Below are positions 46,318-59,209 of a stretch of 64,000 nucleotides of DNA, piece after piece. The position numbers and the translations under genes were made by a program. The notes under the pieces were generated by a model, which did no database searches, was not told where the DNA came from, and saw only the letters and a list, made by a program, of their open reading frames with translations. This DNA is from Dichetophora obliterata (Eukaryota; Arthropoda; Insecta; Diptera; Sciomyzidae). The stretch lies in NCBI GenBank assembly GCA_963920525.1, contig OY986437.1, positions 56,058,830-56,122,829 on the forward strand, written 5' to 3'. The first letter of the stretch is position 1; each line of letters starts with the position of its first letter.

Positions 46318-49300
46318 CCTCCGTATTTCAATGGGCGATCTCCATTTGAACGGATGTGCATCCCTTAGCATACACAGTCATTGCACAGCAACAGAGCAGG
46401 ACGTTTTGATAGAATTTGCAAAAAAAAAACTTAATTTTTGATATTTTTTTATGTCATTTCCATACAAAAACTTTCAAAATTCAAATATCTTAATTTTTAT
46501 TTCTTTTTTTTTAATATCTTACAAATTTTTTCAGAAGTTGTTTTTTTGATTATTAATATTAAAGCTTTCATATGTATAAATTTTAGGAGTTTTGGCCATG
46601 AATGCAAGCACTCAAAACCTTTCCAACGATATCTTGAAAATAATAATTGTATTAGAAATAATGAATTTATTTAAATTTTATTGAAATCAAATTTAAAAAA
46701 TAAAAAATTCGAAATAGACATGAAAAACAGCATTATTTTGAATGCTATTGGAAAACCTTAACAATTTTTGAAGCAGGTTGGAAGAGCCTTTTCCGGCCTT
46801 TAATATCTGACAGTTAAGTTTTTTTACACTTATTCTAGCAGCCAAAATATTTACAAAAAACCTGATTTTTTTTGAGGTTTTCGCAAAATGTTTTTGCTCA
46901 ATGGCGGCTATGGTAACAGCCAACATATTTTGGGAATCGTTTTTAAATAGACCAAGATTTATTTTTTGAGAGGTAAGAATAGAACTTAACTCTAATGGAA
47001 ATCGAGGCACCTTTATGTATTTACTTACATATATAATATATAAAAAACTTAACTCGAAAATGAAATTAAACAAAAACTTGTATGATTTAATGTATTAATT
47101 TTGAGTAATTAATTAATAATTCAAAACCCCACGGGTAAATCCTGGCTTGCCTTGAGTGCACTCCTAAACAATTAGGAAAATTCAGATGCGACAGTCAGTT
47201 ATACGAGCGACGATATTCGTAAATTGATAGTTCGTAAAAATAATTTTGTTTTTAATTAGCTATAATTTAATCTCTTTGATTTTAAAAGCATGAAGAATAG
47301 TTTTTGACTTTTGAATTTATTAACTTTTTGTATGTATTTTTTTATATTTTTTATTGCATTATTTTATTTTAACGTTTGGTTTGAACATTTTACTTTTATT
47401 TTATTATTTAAATATTTATTAACATTTTTAAATTTAAAATCACTGGATTTTAACAAAGACTTCGTCGCTCTCGATTCAATACGTTTTCGTTAAATCATTC
47501 TATTACACTGTGCGGCACCTAAATCTGTTTTTTTAATAATTTCTACGTTTTTCTCTTAATTTAAGTATGAGAAATGTCGTGGTCTTATTCGTTTTGCCAC
47601 TTTAGAATAAATTTGTTTTTTAGATTAAAAGCTTAGAATAGAAAATTAATTAACACATATACTCATTTTTATGTTGATAGCTCTTGATCTATAAGGATAT
47701 TAATTTTTGCTTCTTCAGCAAAGTTGTTCTTATGTTTCTATATGAAAAAATCGCATCCGTCGAAATCGTAATATTTCGTATTTTCAATATATATTATTTT
47801 TTAAAGCCCAATACAATTTAAGGAAACAGTACCTTTTTTGTGCCAATTTTGTAATTTTTTCTCTAACAAATCAACAAAATTTGCTTGCTTAAGAATCTAC
47901 GCTTTTAAAATATTGACAAAAACCAATCAGTTTAATTTTTAAGAACTTATAATACAGTAAGTGAATTTTATAAAATGTTTCGATATAAATTCCAGTAACT
48001 TTGAAAATGAAATTTTGTGATATTAAATTATACTTAAACAAGGTAAGCTTGCCACTATTTTCTCTATTTATTTTCGTTTTGTTTTATTTTTTTTTTTTAG
48101 TTGACAAAAAGCACTTAGATTTCAAAACCATTTGAAGCTGATTTAAATGTCCTTTTTCATTTTCTGTAACGCTACTGAAATACGTTATTTAAATAAATAA
48201 AACTTTAAGCTCAACTTTTGTTATTTTCTCGTTGAATTTTGCGAGCCAATTGAGTTTGAAAATCAAAATAGCAAAACAAAAATAAACCAAATAATACCAG
48301 CTTGAAACAAGAACAATAAACTATAGGCAACAGTCTCTGCATTGAATGATAGGAAAAGTATTCTATATTTTGGTATTGTATTGTTCAAATTGAAAAGGAC
48401 TCAAAATCAAGTTGAAAAATTAAACTGCTTCACCAACGATGTATGATAATTTCAAGGATTACGTTAATCACCTTAATCTCTTATTCGTATTCATGTGAAT
48501 TAAGCAGTAAATAACTTGTTCAGTGGATTACGCTTTTGCAAGTATTCCACTGTTTTCGTATACCCATATTATTTCTATTTTATTTGATCTGTAAGGGCAA
48601 TTCAATCTTTCTTATCATCTTAGAACATTTTTTTTATGTATTTATAGACAATTCTTTAACATGTGCAATATTTTAAATTCATGTAAAATAAATTTTCTTA
48701 CAAAAAGTGCTGTACACCAAACTCTATTATGGCCACAAAAATCGACCAATATTGTGCAAGGTAAATAAATTGCCAAACAATTTACAAAAAATAAAAGTAC
48801 TTTCATGAAAACTTTACTGAAAGCAAAAAACAAATTATACTTTTCAACGAGCTATAAAATCAACAACAATGAAAACAATAGCCAAAACATTGACAAAAAA
48901 ACAAAAAAAAATGTGCAAACAAAAACACATAGGTACATAAATAAATATTCCCATGCTGAAATAATATTTTGAACAATTATTAAAAATAAAAAAATATCAT
49001 CAAAAGCACAAATGCTTAAACGAATCGAAATTTTTTTTAAATATTTTTTGTTTAATTGCATTTTGTTGGAATTGTAATTTCATAAATGTTGAATGAAAAA
49101 TGTGATGATGGTGTTTTTAGATTTGTTTGTTCGATATCAGTGTGAAATGTTTTCTTGTGACTTAAAATTTTTACGTTTAACTAAACTAAAACCAATTTTC
49201 TGCCTTGGTAAATTTATAATCCTAAGAAATAAGCTTATAAATTTCACAGCATTGTAAAGCAAACGTAAACTTAATTTAATTATTTAGTTTATTAAAAGCG

Positions 49301-50139
49301 GAAATATTCTTATCTCCTTTGCTTGGGGACATAAAATTAACTAGTCCGATAGATTATTAACTTTAAAAAGAGAAAAAAGAGACAACACGTTAATTTTCAG
49401 TGCTTTCCAGTATTTTATTTATCGTATTTGAATCGCTTCTGATAATCAGAGTGAGTCCAAAAACTTTATTGAAAATGTGTATAAACAGGAAAAAGATTTA
49501 TTCACATCCTAACAAGAAGAGAAGTATTTATTCTAACGAAATTGTAACCGGAAGCACAATCGTAAACAATCGTTATTCATGTTTCGAAAACGGCAACCAG
49601 AAAAAACATGCCACAAATTGTTCATAAACAAGGATTTATTGATACATAGTCGAAACAAAACTCGTTATATAACCAGAGCCAAGGACCAAATACTAGCAGC
49701 TATAAACAATTTTAGGCTTAGTGGTATTAGTGGGATGTGAGAAGAATATCGTGGATGAAAACTTTAGCTCATAACTTATCATATACCAAATAACATTAAA
49801 GTTGAAACAACTTTGATTTTCCTTAATTAAGCTTATTTGGAATAGGAGCAAAATATTTCAACAACTTAAAACAAAATGTATTTTTCTGATAGAAAAATTC
49901 ATTATTTCGTTGAGTTTTGAAAATTTAAAACAAATTAAAAAACCTTAGGGCAAACCTCAAGGTATTCACAAGATTTAAAAACTTAATTATATCTCGCTAA
50001 GTACAAGAGCTACTGTAAAACTTATGGTATTAATGTAAAATTTGATTGTTTGACCTTATGACAAAAATACAAACAAACTTTTGACGTCATCAAATCGTGG
50101 AGGTGCAACGTTGCCTGTGCAACGAATATGCTATATCGC
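46318..50139. other. AT-rich non-coding DNA
   Basis: No gene recognised in 3.8 kb. The longest frame (47073-46693, minus, 126 codons) has no domain and biased, AT-driven composition. No TIR pair was noticed. Confidence 0.4.
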
Positions 50140-50141
50140 TA

Positions 50142-51491
50142 CACGGAAAAATAAAATTCATAAACTTTAAATGAAAGCTGTTCATTAAATTTTTCTAGAC
50201 CATTTTATGAATAAATTCATTATTTTTAATGGGTTTTTCGTTAACTTAACAAACATTTTCATTAAAGTTTATGAACGAGGTCACAAATTTTAATGAAAGC
50301 AATTCATAAATATTTCTTCAGAGCAACTCTGAAATATGAATTTATGAATAAGATAATGAACAGTCTTCATTAAAATTGTCAAACAATCTCGTCGTCTAAC
50401 GGAACATTGCTATATTGTAGCGGTGGGTAATTTCATAAATTTTTCTAATTCATTGTTGTTTGTGAAAAGTAATAAGTTAAAAGTGCTTAGAGGAAAATAA
50501 AAGATAAAAAAAAGTGTATTTTCCAGTTACGTAAAACTTTTTACGTAAAGAATAAAAAATGTTTTGTGCTTTGTGCAAAAAAGAATACAAAAATATAAAT
50601 ATCTTTATAGAACATATAAAAAATATGCATTTTATTTCTAAAAAGGATACGTTGCGTTATCAATTTTATGCACAATTGTTTGGTGCTGTTAATATTTATA
50701 AAAGACAATTTTAAAGAAAGCATTCTGATTTAGAGTCTTATAAAACAAAAATTATTGGCAAATGTTTGCAGCAATCAAAAACAAAAAGAAGCACTAGTGT
50801 TGCCAACGAGTGTATTACCAACGAAGCCGATCGCATTGCTAGCGCAGATGAGTCAGTCAATTTTTGCTTGAAATACTTCTTAATTTTGCGAATCATTTTT
50901 TTCAATAAATACTTTAATTATTTTCATTTTATGTAATAAAATAACACTTATTATTTGCCAGTTTAACTCAAGACTGTAAGCATATTAATAAAATAAATAA
51001 AATGTATGTAATATATACTTTTGAATATTTAAACAATACATTTTCATTTAAATTCATTAGGTTAAGTGTGTAAATATTCCACAATTTCTTTCAACAATTT
51101 CATAAATAAAAAATTAACTCATATTTCCATTCAAATTTAATAAAATTTGCATGAAATTCTTCATTAATTTTATGACCTTTTCATTAATTTTAATGAAATT
51201 GTTCATTAAATTATTTGAACTTTTTCATATGTTGAATGAAATTCTTCATTAATTTTTAACGAACATATTCATAAAGTTTAATGATTTTTTCATTTATTTT
51301 AATGATTTTATTCATTAAACTTTAATGAAATTTTTCGTGAAATTATACGTTATGTTGTTCATTAAATTTTTAAGTTCATGAATACCGTTCATTAAATTTT
51401 AACGAATGTGTGCGTTGGTTGAAAAAGAACGAATATTTTCATTTAAAAAACGCACAAAATCACTAATTTTATGCACATTTTCCGTTCCGTG
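50142..51491. mobile_element. 1,350-bp TIR element enclosing a zinc-finger frame
   Basis: The left end CACGGAAAAATAAAATTCAT and right end (complement CACGGAACGGAAAATGTGC) share CACGGAA. TA flanks both sides (50140-50141 and 51492-51493). Both sides of the interior are packed with degenerate AATGAA and TTCATTAAATTT motifs in both orientations (50150-50400 and 51000-51430), forming long imperfect inverted arms. The middle (50460-50930) has a different composition and holds the C2H2 frame. The ends resemble those of 13457, 22674 and 58843 (CACxG with TA). Confidence 0.75.
50559..50714 (+). CDS. 51-codon C2H2 zinc-finger frame inside a TIR element
   Basis: ATG at 50559 opens a frame with CALC at codons 3-6 and H-x4-H at codons 19-24. 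This gives C-x2-C-x12-H-x4-H, the standard C2H2 zinc finger. After the finger it continues SKKDTLRYQFYAQLFGAVNI and stops at 50712-50714. In the next frame coding-like sequence follows (KHSDLESYKTKIIGKCLQQS from about 50718 to 50780), so the stop may come from a frameshift in TTTTAA and the real protein was longer. Fingers of this kind occur at the N-terminus of transposon-encoded and of host proteins; I cannot tell whether it was captured or belonged to the element. It is too short to be active alone. Confidence 0.55.
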   Translation: MFCALCKKEYKNINIFIEHIKNMHFISKKDTLRYQFYAQLFGAVNIYKRQF

Positions 51492-51493
51492 TA

Positions 51494-52029
51494 CACAAAG
51501 CCTAATATAACACGCTACACTCTTATTATAGAAGCAGCGGTAGAAATTATAATACGACAGTAAATGCCGGCCCTTCTGATAAAAATAATAAAAAAACTAT
51601 ATATAATAATAAGCGGCAGAAGCCACTTAACCCTGGAATACTAACCTACTTAAAATTTATCCACTCCGTATATAAAAACAATTAAATCTACGAAGTTAAA
51701 TATTTTTGTGTTGTAGTTTTTTTTAATAAGAAAAGAAAGCTTATGTTTATTTGAAGTAATAAAATGAAAAAATGATTTATATTTAAAACAATACATATGT
51801 ACTTCTACTTCTTTAATTTCGTGTCCGGAATTAAAGCAACAAAAGTGCGAAAATTTTGCTTGGAAACTTATCTCGGTAGCAAAAGGCATAACGGGTAATT
51901 TAACGGTGTAATTAGGTAATGGCATTGAGGTTAAGGTAAGTGTATCACAGATAAGGTTGGTAACTAGGCCTTAGGAGTAAAAAACCAAAGACTGAAACGA
52001 AAACAAAATGAAAGACAAGTACGATTAAA
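51494..52029. other. AT-rich non-coding DNA
   Basis: No gene recognised. The minus-strand frame 51925-51650 has no domain. Confidence 0.4.
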
Positions 52030-52990
52030 AAACAAAATGAGCAAATTCAAAAGCAAAAGTAAAAGCAACCGAGAAAAAATAAGCAAATACGTAAAAGTAA
52101 AAGCAAAAGCAAAGGCTAAAGTAAATGAGCAAAAGTAAAATTGAAACAGCAAAATCAAACCAGCTAAAGCAAAAGCAAATAAGCAAAATCAAAAGCAAAT
52201 CAGATAAAGCAAAAGCAAAAACAATGAGCAAAACAGCAGCAAAGAGCAAAAGTAAAAATGAGATTGAAAGCAAATGCAAAACTACATGAGCAAAAGCTGA
52301 AGGAAATGAGCAAAAGCGAATGAGCAAAAAAAATGTACAAAGGCAATTGAACATAAGCAAAAGCAAAAGTGAAATCAAAAGCAAAAGCAAAAGCTTAAGG
52401 AAATCCAAAGCAAGAGCTAAAGCAAATAGTAAAATGCAAAATAAAGTCAGAAAAACCGAACGCTAATGAGCAAAAGCAAAAGTAAACGAACGAAAAATTG
52501 AAAAAAAAAAACAAATAAGTAAAAACAACAAAATCAAACCAGCTATAGCAAAAGCAAATAAGCAAAATCAAAAGCAAATCAGATAAAGCAAAAGCAAAAA
52601 CAATGAGCAAAACAATAGCAAAGAGCAAAAGTAAAAATGAGATTAAAAGCAAATGCAAAACTACATGAGCAAGAGCTGAAGGAAATGAGCAAAAGCAAAT
52701 GAGCAAAATAAATGTACAAAGGCAATTGAACATAAGCAAAAGCAAAAGTGAAATCAAAAGCAAAAGCTTAAGAAAATTCAAAGCAAGAGCTAAAACAAAT
52801 AATAAAATGCAAAATAAAGTCAGAAAAACCAAACGCTAATAAGCAAAAGCAAAAGTAAACGAACGAAAAATTAAAAAAAAAAACAAATAAGTAAAAACTT
52901 TGAGCAAAAGCACATCAGCAAAGCAAATGAGCAAACACAAAATAAATAAGCGCAAGAGCAAACCAAATGAGAAAATGCTAAAGTTAAATA
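52030..52990 (+). repeat. Purine-biased AGCAAA repeat with ~377-bp tandem duplication
   Basis: About 960 bases built from degenerate AGCAAA, GCAAAAGC and AATGAGCAAA units, so the plus strand is nearly free of pyrimidine runs. A higher-order unit is duplicated: CAGATAAAGCAAAAGCAAAA occurs at 52201 and again at 52580, and CGAACGAAAAATT at 52487 and 52860. The period is therefore about 373-379 bases, with small indels. Minus-strand open frames here (52158-51964, 52408-52025, 52832-52395), rich in Leu and Phe, only reflect the repeat. Confidence 0.9.
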
Positions 52991-55900
52991 ACTTATTGTT
53001 AATAACAAACTTTTCATGAACACTCCTTTATTTCCTACCGAATACTCTATTTTTCTCTCAAAATAATTCTTCTTTTTTTTTTCTTTCGTTGCCGAAGGTC
53101 TTTTATGTCATTAATTCTTTTAAATGATTAACTCGCATTAATCTTCTCCAGTAGCAAGGAACAACAATAACAGCAAACAACAACAACAACACCAAACAGC
53201 GAATACAACCATAATAAAAGGAACAAATTGCATGGAATTAATTGTCAAAATGATTTAAGCAAATTCAATTTATAAAAGTCATTTTCAATGGGAAATAATT
53301 TTTTCCACGCTTGCTCCCTGCAACCATAGCGTTGAAGTTTTTCCCGACGCTCAACCCACGAGCTATTCGGCGATTTTGCTTCAATTACTGTAATCCAAAT
53401 AAATGAAACTGTCAAAAACTTGTGCACACGTTGACAGCCAACAAACAGCAAAAACATCAGTTATTTTTATTTATTGTTGGTTGTTTTTTGTTCTTTCTCA
53501 TGGTTTTAATATTTTTTTTTTAAGAGTCTAGGCTTAAGTGAGCGGTTCATGGATTCGAATAATTTAAAGTTTGGTAAATTAAAATTTTATGAGATGTTAA
53601 ATAGAGCGTACAATTTTAAAATTGCATTAGTGGGGCAGAGTGGGGTAGGATTCATAACACAAAACAGAATAACTCACTTGATGAAAAGAGAAAACCTAAT
53701 TGAAAAAAGCATTGTAAATAATTTAGCAAATAGTATCGGAGAACTCTGGAAAATTGTCACTGCAATGAGCAAAATATACATAATTTTCCAAAAATAGATT
53801 AATCTTTAGTAATAAATTATAAAGCACAAAAGCAAAACTGTGGACTCACCTGTCCAAGAAATATTGCTACATTAAGGCACGGTTTAGTCCAAATATGAAT
53901 TCATTCGGTCTCTAAAACCATTTTTTAATTATGGAAAATACATTCTTTAGTTGAATTAAAATTATAAAACTTATCCATGTAGAAGTAAAAATCAGACTAA
54001 TTTTAAGAGAAAATAATATTTTCCTGCTTAAACACGTGACACTACTATTATATTGCACACAGTGAAAACGATGATTTTAAAAATTAACGGTAATTTCTAT
54101 AAGACTTTAGCAAGGGACAACATTACAATTGTACTAATTTTGTAATTTTTTTCTTTCTGAAAGTGTTTCCGGCTTTCTTTTATTGAACCTTGTATTATTT
54201 TTTGATGTACTACTATTTTGTTGCACAAACCACAAAAAGTAATAAAGACTTCAAATTAAAAATGTATTTTAATAAAATAATACAGTGATGTCCATGACAA
54301 CTAACCCCAAATGACATCTTTACACACAAATGCACTTTAACACCATTAGCTTTATGGTGAAATATATTCTGTAATGAATTAAATTTATTTGAAATTTTCA
54401 GAGTTTGCTATCATTCTGTCATAATAGTATATTTTGACCCATGATCGATTTATTTGTGTGAACCTGACTGCTCTCGATTGGGTTTCAATTGTGGCTGCAA
54501 TAATTTAAAAATGCTCAAAAATTTAAATTCATTGCTTATCAAAAGCATTCTGAGCACGAACTCATGGCTAAAATACTTTTGCAATTTTCACTTTTTGCTG
54601 ATTGGTTTGTGCTTTGATAAATGTTTGAATGTAAACAGTATAAACGAACGACAAACCAACTCACCCACCGACCAACCAACAGCAAATACACTCGAGCATA
54701 CATCAAACAAACACACTTGTGAGCATATCTTCGACTTGTCTGCGTACATATTTGATGCGGTTGCGGTTATGATGAGTTACGGTTTACAAGAACATCAACA
54801 TAAATTTCCATAAGTTACTTCATTCTTCATTCTTCTTTTACTTTTTTTATTGGTCTTTTTATTCAAAAATACAAAGATTTCTTAAAACACTTTTTTTGAC
54901 CACATTTCTTGTTGCAGCTACAGCCAGTTACTGCTACTACGAAACTACTATTTTTTGTTTATGTACTCTTTCGCTCACGTTCCCTTTCTTTACCCCTTTC
55001 TCTATCTCCTACTCCGTTCTGCATGGTTTTCCTATAACTCGTTCTTGCCACGAACCGCAGCAACCATAAAATATAAATTATGAATGCAGAGTTCTTGCAG
55101 CTACTTCTTCACCGATTTACTGACTGAACCTACTTTTAAACTTCCATTAGTTTTTTTTTTTGTTTGCCTTTCCAATGCCATTTTCTGCTTACTCTTTTTT
55201 GTGTCTGCTTCCATATTTGGGGGATTTTCTTAATATGTTTGCAAGGATATTTTATGCAGTAAACTTTATAATGTGTGTGCTTAATTCTATATTTCCGTCT
55301 TCTATTTTTTTTTTTGTTTTCTTTCAACTTTATTTGTGCCAAAGTATCACATTACAGCAAAAAATAAAAATAAATAATAAAAAAAGAAAAAAAAAAAACA
55401 TAAACCAAAGTAGGCAAACAAACATTACCGAAATGGTACATTCGTTAAAATCGTCTAGCATAAAAAACCATGCTACGAAGAATATATGTGAAAGACATAA
55501 ACAAAACAGGCAGAAAATAGAAGCTAACAAAACGGAAGTAGGTTAAGCGTGCAAATAAATAACATGCAAGTGATACAAAAAAAAAAAAAGCTTTAGAACT
55601 TTTGAGAGAGAAAGATTTTAGTAGCGATAAGGATTAAATAGATGCCAAAGACAGCAGGTAGAGAAAATTGAAGGTGTTATTTTTTTGGTATTTTGTTTTT
55701 TTTTTGCGACTTGATTTTAGTTAGGGATAAATTCCGTCTTCCATCGTTTTAATGGACAGACAAGCAATTCCTTGGATACTAAGATCTGTCTTATTTTTGT
55801 TTGTTATCTTCTATTTCATCCATCAGAACTCTCTGATCTCTATTTTAATTGTAATGTTACTTGAGATAAATGAAAATAAAAAAATTTTTTTTTGTTAATA

Positions 55901-56000
55901 ACACTGTGTTACAAAAATGAGCCTTTATTTTTTCTATGAACCAAATAAAACTTTTCGGATAGGGTGGAAAAATTAAAATACATTCTTTTTTGCCAAACAA
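52991..56000. other. Non-coding DNA
   Basis: A CAA-rich tract lies at 53160-53200. Frames 53549-53797, 54454-54813 and 55160-55546 carry no domain. A poly-A/T-rich part spans 55280-55410. No TIR pair was noticed. Confidence 0.35.
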
Positions 56001-56002
56001 AA

Positions 56003-56388
56003 GGATTGCTCCATAAATTTGTTAGAAAAAGAAGCAGTTTTTGGAATTTGATGAAACTTTATTTCTAAAAGTATAATGGAACGCTGGTTCCGAAGTTGGT
56101 ATCGTTTTTTTTTAAATCGGTTTTAATTTTTTTTACCAGTTTTGGTTTGTTAAAGAACCGATTTTTTTATGAGTATTTTTGTTAATACCTAAATAGTTAA
56201 TGCAGTGATTTCAGAAATGTATTTGTTTTTTTGTACCGGTTACAGCTTTAATTTATTTCACAATAGTAAAAATTCACAATAAGAGTATGACCCGTTATGA
56301 ACTTAATTATGTAGGAAAAAACGGAATGTTTTAAAAACGAAAACAACTCTTTCTGTTTTTTCCAACAAATATGTGGAGCAATCCCGAT
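56003..56388. repeat. Inverted-repeat unit of about 386 bp
   Basis: GGATTGCTCCATAAATTTGT at 56003 is the near-complement of the stretch ending at 56388 (GGATTGCTCCACATATTTGT on the other strand), and the arms continue through a GAAAAA.. CAG part. No TSD was found. It is possibly a small MITE. Confidence 0.5.
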
Positions 56389-57908
56389 GCGTGGCACCAC
56401 AGAACTTAAAAAAAAAAAAAGTATAGCAGTGAGGGGACTGCCGACCGAAGCGAAAACATATATGTAAAATATTAGTATTCCCAGGAAGACTTTGTCCTGC
56501 TAATCAGAAAAAAATTTTATATTTTCACCCCCTCAACCTTTGATTATTTCTTTCAAAAATTTTTAGATATCATTTTAGATATCATTTTAGAATTTAGATA
56601 TCATTTTTATTTTATAATTACACCAAACTTTATTATAACATTTAAATTGAATATTGTTGATATAAAAATAAAATACAGGGAGCACTATTGAATGAAAAAT
56701 AATCCTCAAAAATGATATTTAATTTTTTCTTGTGTAGAGCTGTAGCTAAAATAAAATAAATTTACATTTTTTTATATATGATATTTTGTTTGATGGGTCT
56801 TGAAGTCTCTCTTAATGCCTGCATTTGAGATCTTGCTACAAGGAAAACAGAAAACAGAAAACAAAGCAAGCAAGTGCAATGTATTTTCTGCCCCCGATTC
56901 GGTTCATCCGTTTATCCGGTTCATCATTAATGCACATTATTTTCATCTTTTGTCACTTCATTATATTTTAAATTTTGGGTTTTAATAAAAAAAAAACAAA
57001 GTAAAACATAAACAAAAATATAAATGAAACTTATTGAAATAATTAATATACACTAAAAATACATAATAATATGTACACATATACATAAAATTTTTATTTA
57101 CATACATTTCATTGAATTTCATTTACATTATTTTCACCGTTTGCGTCATTAATCATTGCATTATATTTTTAAAAAAGATACTATAGGCTTATGGTAGCTG
57201 AAATAAGAAACAAAAAATTTTGGACGATGCAGTCCCACTCATGATAAAATTATTATTAGGTAGCCATGACAGCTACTTATTTTCTCACGATCTGCGACCA
57301 TCGAATTTAAAAAAAAAGAAAATAATATAAAGTGCGTGTCATTGGTAGCTACACACATTGGCAGCTTTCAGCGGAGTCAATAGTTGGCAACTTTTTTTTT
57401 TAAATTTGAGTGAGAAACCTTTGCAATTAAATTATCCATTCACAGCAGGTGACTTCTTTGAATGCGGCCAATATGTGTGACACACGTTCTCTATTTTGTT
57501 TTCTTTTGCTTGACATTCGATGGTCAAAACACGAAATGTCACTCCAACCTATTACTTATTATACCATGGTCCCAGTCAGAGAATATGCTGGCGACATTTA
57601 TAAAACTACAAATGTTTTTATGTTGGTCATGAAACTCATATACACGCTCTTGGATATTGGCTACCAGGCGCTCAGCAAATGCAGCAAGCATGGCAAAATT
57701 AAACAAGGTGATGTTAGGGCGGAGAGCTGGTGACCGAAACTGTCAAAACGAAGTTGACATTTCATACAAAATCTGCAAGCAATTAGAATGCAATATGAAA
57801 GCAAGACTTTGCAAATATATCAAAATGGATGATATTGACAGTTATGGTCACTTAGAAAGAGGACACATTCAGCCCCAACTCTACCTTTTCTAATTCTACT
57901 ATGGCAGC
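56389..57908. other. Non-coding DNA
   Basis: A short tandem run of TAGATATCATTT units lies at 56566-56610. Frames 56800-56985, 57449-57733 and 57657-57893 have no recognisable domain. A short inverted pair (AATTTAAAAAAAAAG and its complement) lies at 57305 and 57395. Confidence 0.35.
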
Positions 57909-57945
57909 AAGCAACCATCAATAATTTTGTCTGCTGACAAATCAT
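57909..57945. repeat. Dispersed inverted repeat, left arm
   Basis: AGCAAGCAACCATCAATAA followed by CTGCTGAC recurs in inverted orientation at about 63576-63608 (about 29 of 33 bases). A second inverted pair, GCTGCATTCCCGTGG (58316) with its complement ending at 63539, lies inside it. The two pairs bracket the 58.3-63.5 kb stack. Confidence 0.65.
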
Positions 57946-58315
57946 TCCTTCATAAAGAAATCATGAAGGATATTTACTGTTTTTCTATCAATATATATGT
58001 AGATCTGTAGCTGAACTAAAATACATTTACAACAACAATTACCAAGCAAATCTACGACAACGATGAACATAGAAGAGTAGTATCACATCGGTTGCGCAAC
58101 GTTAGAGGGGATGAACCGAATTGGCGGCGGAAAATAAACAGCACTTTGCTTGCTATGTTTTTTGTTTGCCTGGTAGCAAGATCTCAAGTGGAGGCATTAA
58201 AAGAGACTTCACGACCAGTCAAACAAAAAGAAAATATCAAAAATTTAAATTTATTTTATTTTAGCCTACAGCTAGCTCTACATATACATTGAAAAAAAAC
58301 AGTAACATTCAATAG
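57946..58315. other. Spacer with one short frame
   Basis: A 66-codon frame (58092-58292) has a hydrophobic stretch LLAMFFVCLVA but no domain. It is present on the left only; the corresponding place on the right (63541-63575) is about 40 bases long. Confidence 0.3.
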
Positions 58316-58404
58316 CTGCATTCCCGTGGTCGTTGATCTAGAGCGCGGCTCTATTTTATTCACAAAACAAAAACAATCGATTTCTAGCTTTATTTCTGAT
58401 CTTA

Positions 58405-58558
58405 CTGTGGGTTTAGACCGCCTAAACAAACGAAAAATTTATCGCGAACAATTTATTGCAATAAATTCTTTGTTCGGATTACTGTTAAGACCGCACGAAC
58501 ATCAAACGCGAGCAAACATTGGCCGCCATCTTGTATGTTCAGGCGGTGTAAACAGCAA
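58405..58558. mobile_element. ~150-bp MITE of the GTTTAGACCGCC family
   Basis: Left CTGTGGGTTTAGACCGCC pairs with the complement of the right, GCTGTTTACACCGCCTGAAC. Related mini-palindromes with the same GTTTAGACCGCC core lie near 62889-62951 and 63093-63162. Confidence 0.65.
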
Positions 58559-59209
58559 TTTGTGCATTTGGCCGAACATCAATGAATGTAGGGTTGATAA
58601 CTCCTTATTTTTATATTAGTACTAAAACTTATACTCCGTTTCTCAACAACAAATGGCTTGCCACTCCATAACAATATATTACTCGTTTAAGCTATTATAA
58701 AAAAGACGTGTGTTTAACTTAAGGGTTCATTTAAGTTTTTCAACGAACAAAAAATAAATGTTTTCACATTTTTCGTGTGCCAATAAATTTCGTAAATTTT
58801 AAGGCAATTAAATAAAAATTGCTTCCAAATTGTATGCACTTACACAGAGAAAACAACATTTTGAAAAGTAGCAGAAACGTGCCTCTTTGAAAAACGTTTA
58901 ACCCAGATTTTGCACTTCTAACGTTTATTTAAATTTTAAGAACGAACATTTTAAAATGAAATAGTAAAACGTTGATATTCATTTAAAAAACGAAAATTTT
59001 CAACATTCTAAGATGTTCGTTTGATTTTTAGTAAAACGTTTATTTTCATTTTAAAAATAAACATTTTAAAACAAGATTCTAAAATGTTCGTTTGATTTTT
59101 AACAATAAACATTTTAAAATGGAATATTAAAACGATTTTTTTTCATTTTAAAAACGAAAATTTTCATTATTTCCCATTAATTTAAAACATTTTCAAAAAT
59201 TCCCATTTT

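Noticed and set aside
46693..47073. 126-codon minus-strand frame as a host gene
   Set aside because: Composition is AT-driven, with no domain, no good start context and no similarity that I recognise.
51964..52832. Leu/Phe-rich minus-strand frames resembling membrane proteins
   Set aside because: They are the reverse translation of the AGCAAA repeat and are repeated with it.
52030..52990. CRISPR-like array of short repeats
   Set aside because: Units are degenerate and continuous, with no unique spacers of constant length, in a eukaryotic context.
53549..53797. GQSGVGF in an 82-codon frame looks like a P-loop NTPase
   Set aside because: The essential GK(S/T) is absent, no other GTPase/ATPase motif follows, and the frame is embedded in AT-rich DNA.
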